Below are positions 63,597-64,000 of a DNA stretch of 64,000 nucleotides, one piece after another. Position 1 is the first letter of the stretch. Each line of letters starts with the position of its first letter. A program made the translations under genes and the position numbers. Source of the DNA: Gemmatimonadales bacterium UBA4456 (GTDB taxonomy: Bacteria > Gemmatimonadota > Gemmatimonadetes > Longimicrobiales > Gaopeijiaceae); NCBI GenBank assembly GCA_002390225.1, contig DGOW01000082.1, forward strand, positions 1 through 64,000, in the 5' to 3' direction. Under the pieces are notes generated by a model, which worked only from the letters and a program-made list of their open reading frames with translations, made no database searches and was not told the origin of the DNA.

Positions 63597-64000
63597 CAGA
63601 ACCCACCTCCCAGAATCAACGGCAACAGGACGTGCGTGGAGAGCAGTCCTCCCGCGAAGAAGCCGAGCACGGCGACCAGTGAGGTCACGCGCAGGGCCGA
63701 GAGGCCCGAGATGGCGTGACCGGAGGTGCAGCCGTTCGCGTAGCGTGCCCCGAAGCCGACCAGGAAGCCTCCCCCGATGATCATGATGAAACCAGGCAGC
63801 GTGGCCAGGCCGCTCCACGTGAAGATCTCCGCGGGGACGAGGCCATCGACGCTCGAGATGCCGATGGCGGCGAGGTCCGCCTGGGTAGCGGGGGAGATTG
63901 GTTGCCCAGTCGTGGTCATGAGACCCGCGATGAGGCCACCGATGACGAGCCCGATAGCCATGGTGAGGCGCCAGGCTCCCCGGTTACGCCATGAGTAACG
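63596..64000 (-). CDS. YeeE/YedE-family membrane protein (5' truncated by the window)
   Basis: The frame is open to the right edge (RYSWRNRGAWRLTMAIG before the first ATG in the window), so the start lies beyond it. Visible are hydrophobic segments (LVIGGLIAGLM, LPGFIMIIGGGFLVGFGARY) and NGCTSGHAISGLSAL, with the conserved cysteine of the YeeE/YedE family, and FFAGGLLSTHVLLPLIL. The two YeeE-type halves are separate genes here. Known relatives import thiosulfate. It heads the sulfur operon: transporter pair, persulfide dioxygenase-rhodanese, SulP permease. Confidence 0.9.
   Translation of the reverse strand, partial: RYSWRNRGAWRLTMAIGLVIGGLIAGLMTTTGQPISPATQADLAAIGISSVDGLVPAEIFTWSGLATLPGFIMIIGGGFLVGFGARYANGCTSGHAISGLSALRVTSLVAVLGFFAGGLLSTHVLLPLILGGGF

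Noticed and set aside
1..64000. CRISPR array, prophage, insertion sequence or secondary-metabolite core genes
   Set aside because: No regular direct repeats, transposase, integrase, phage structural or NRPS/PKS motifs were seen.

Overview
The window looks like two kinds of bacterial DNA joined at one tRNA gene. Bases 1 to about 7,950 are moderate in GC (hand counts of a few lines give roughly 47-55%). They carry housekeeping and envelope genes: the end of an Omp85-type barrel, a BamB-like lipoprotein, a PEGA protein, YqeY, CvpA, an OMP-like protein, an EamA permease, a MerR regulator and a frameshifted membrane spermidine-synthase-like gene. The MerR and YqeY-CvpA arrangement reminds me of the Rhodothermota/Balneolota/Bacteroidota side. 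From the tRNA-Pro(GGG) at 7960-8033 onward, GC rises to about 60-70% and stays there. That part is dominated by exported hydrolases with Gram-negative signal peptides or lipoboxes, tricorn-type S41 protease, DUF5916 and TonB-dependent receptor. Such content is typical of Gemmatimonadota and relatives. Both taxonomic statements are inference. The break is either a chimeric assembly at a conserved tRNA or a real compositional boundary.

Layout of the GC-rich part. 8.3-24.7 kb: secreted lipoproteins, amidohydrolases, a PQQ-type sugar dehydrogenase, RecQ, creatininase-like, RidA-like, alpha/beta hydrolase, MDR oxidoreductase and M20 peptidases. 26.2-26.6 kb: a broken PilB/GspE remnant. 26.8-32.9 kb: a cluster without signal peptides (SDR, amidase, hydantoinase/dihydropyrimidinase, AstE/AspA-type deacylase, Ldh_2 dehydrogenase) that looks like cytosolic breakdown of cyclic or acylated amides. 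33.1-40.5 kb: DUF5916 outer-membrane protein, multicopper-oxidase remnant, exported FAH-family protein and tricorn-like S41 protease. 40.5-44.5 kb: a promoter with two DtxR/MntR-like palindromes in front of a TonB receptor with a CxxC plug motif, then a TlpA-like thioredoxin and a convergent AlkB-like diiron membrane oxygenase.

44.5-59.9 kb: DUF4342, D-aminoacylase, Lon-N-like protein, argG, a 1203-residue propeller-amidohydrolase fusion, a YgaP-like membrane protein, M28 peptidase, an EEP-nuclease remnant coupled to a phosphoesterase, small membrane and secreted proteins, a methyltransferase, and a ComEC-like metallo-beta-lactamase with lamin-tail domain next to DUF3006. 59.9-64 kb: a sulfur operon on the minus strand (YeeE/YedE pair, persulfide-dioxygenase/rhodanese fusion, SulP permease) that runs off the right edge.

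Functionally the GC-rich part reads as a scavenger of peptides and amides: many enzymes are exported singly, fewer work in the cytosol, and a metal-uptake cassette and a reduced-sulfur module sit beside them. No integrase, transposase, CRISPR array, phage gene or secondary-metabolite core enzyme was seen. Four genes are broken (frameshift, stop or deletion), all recognisable by conserved motifs.
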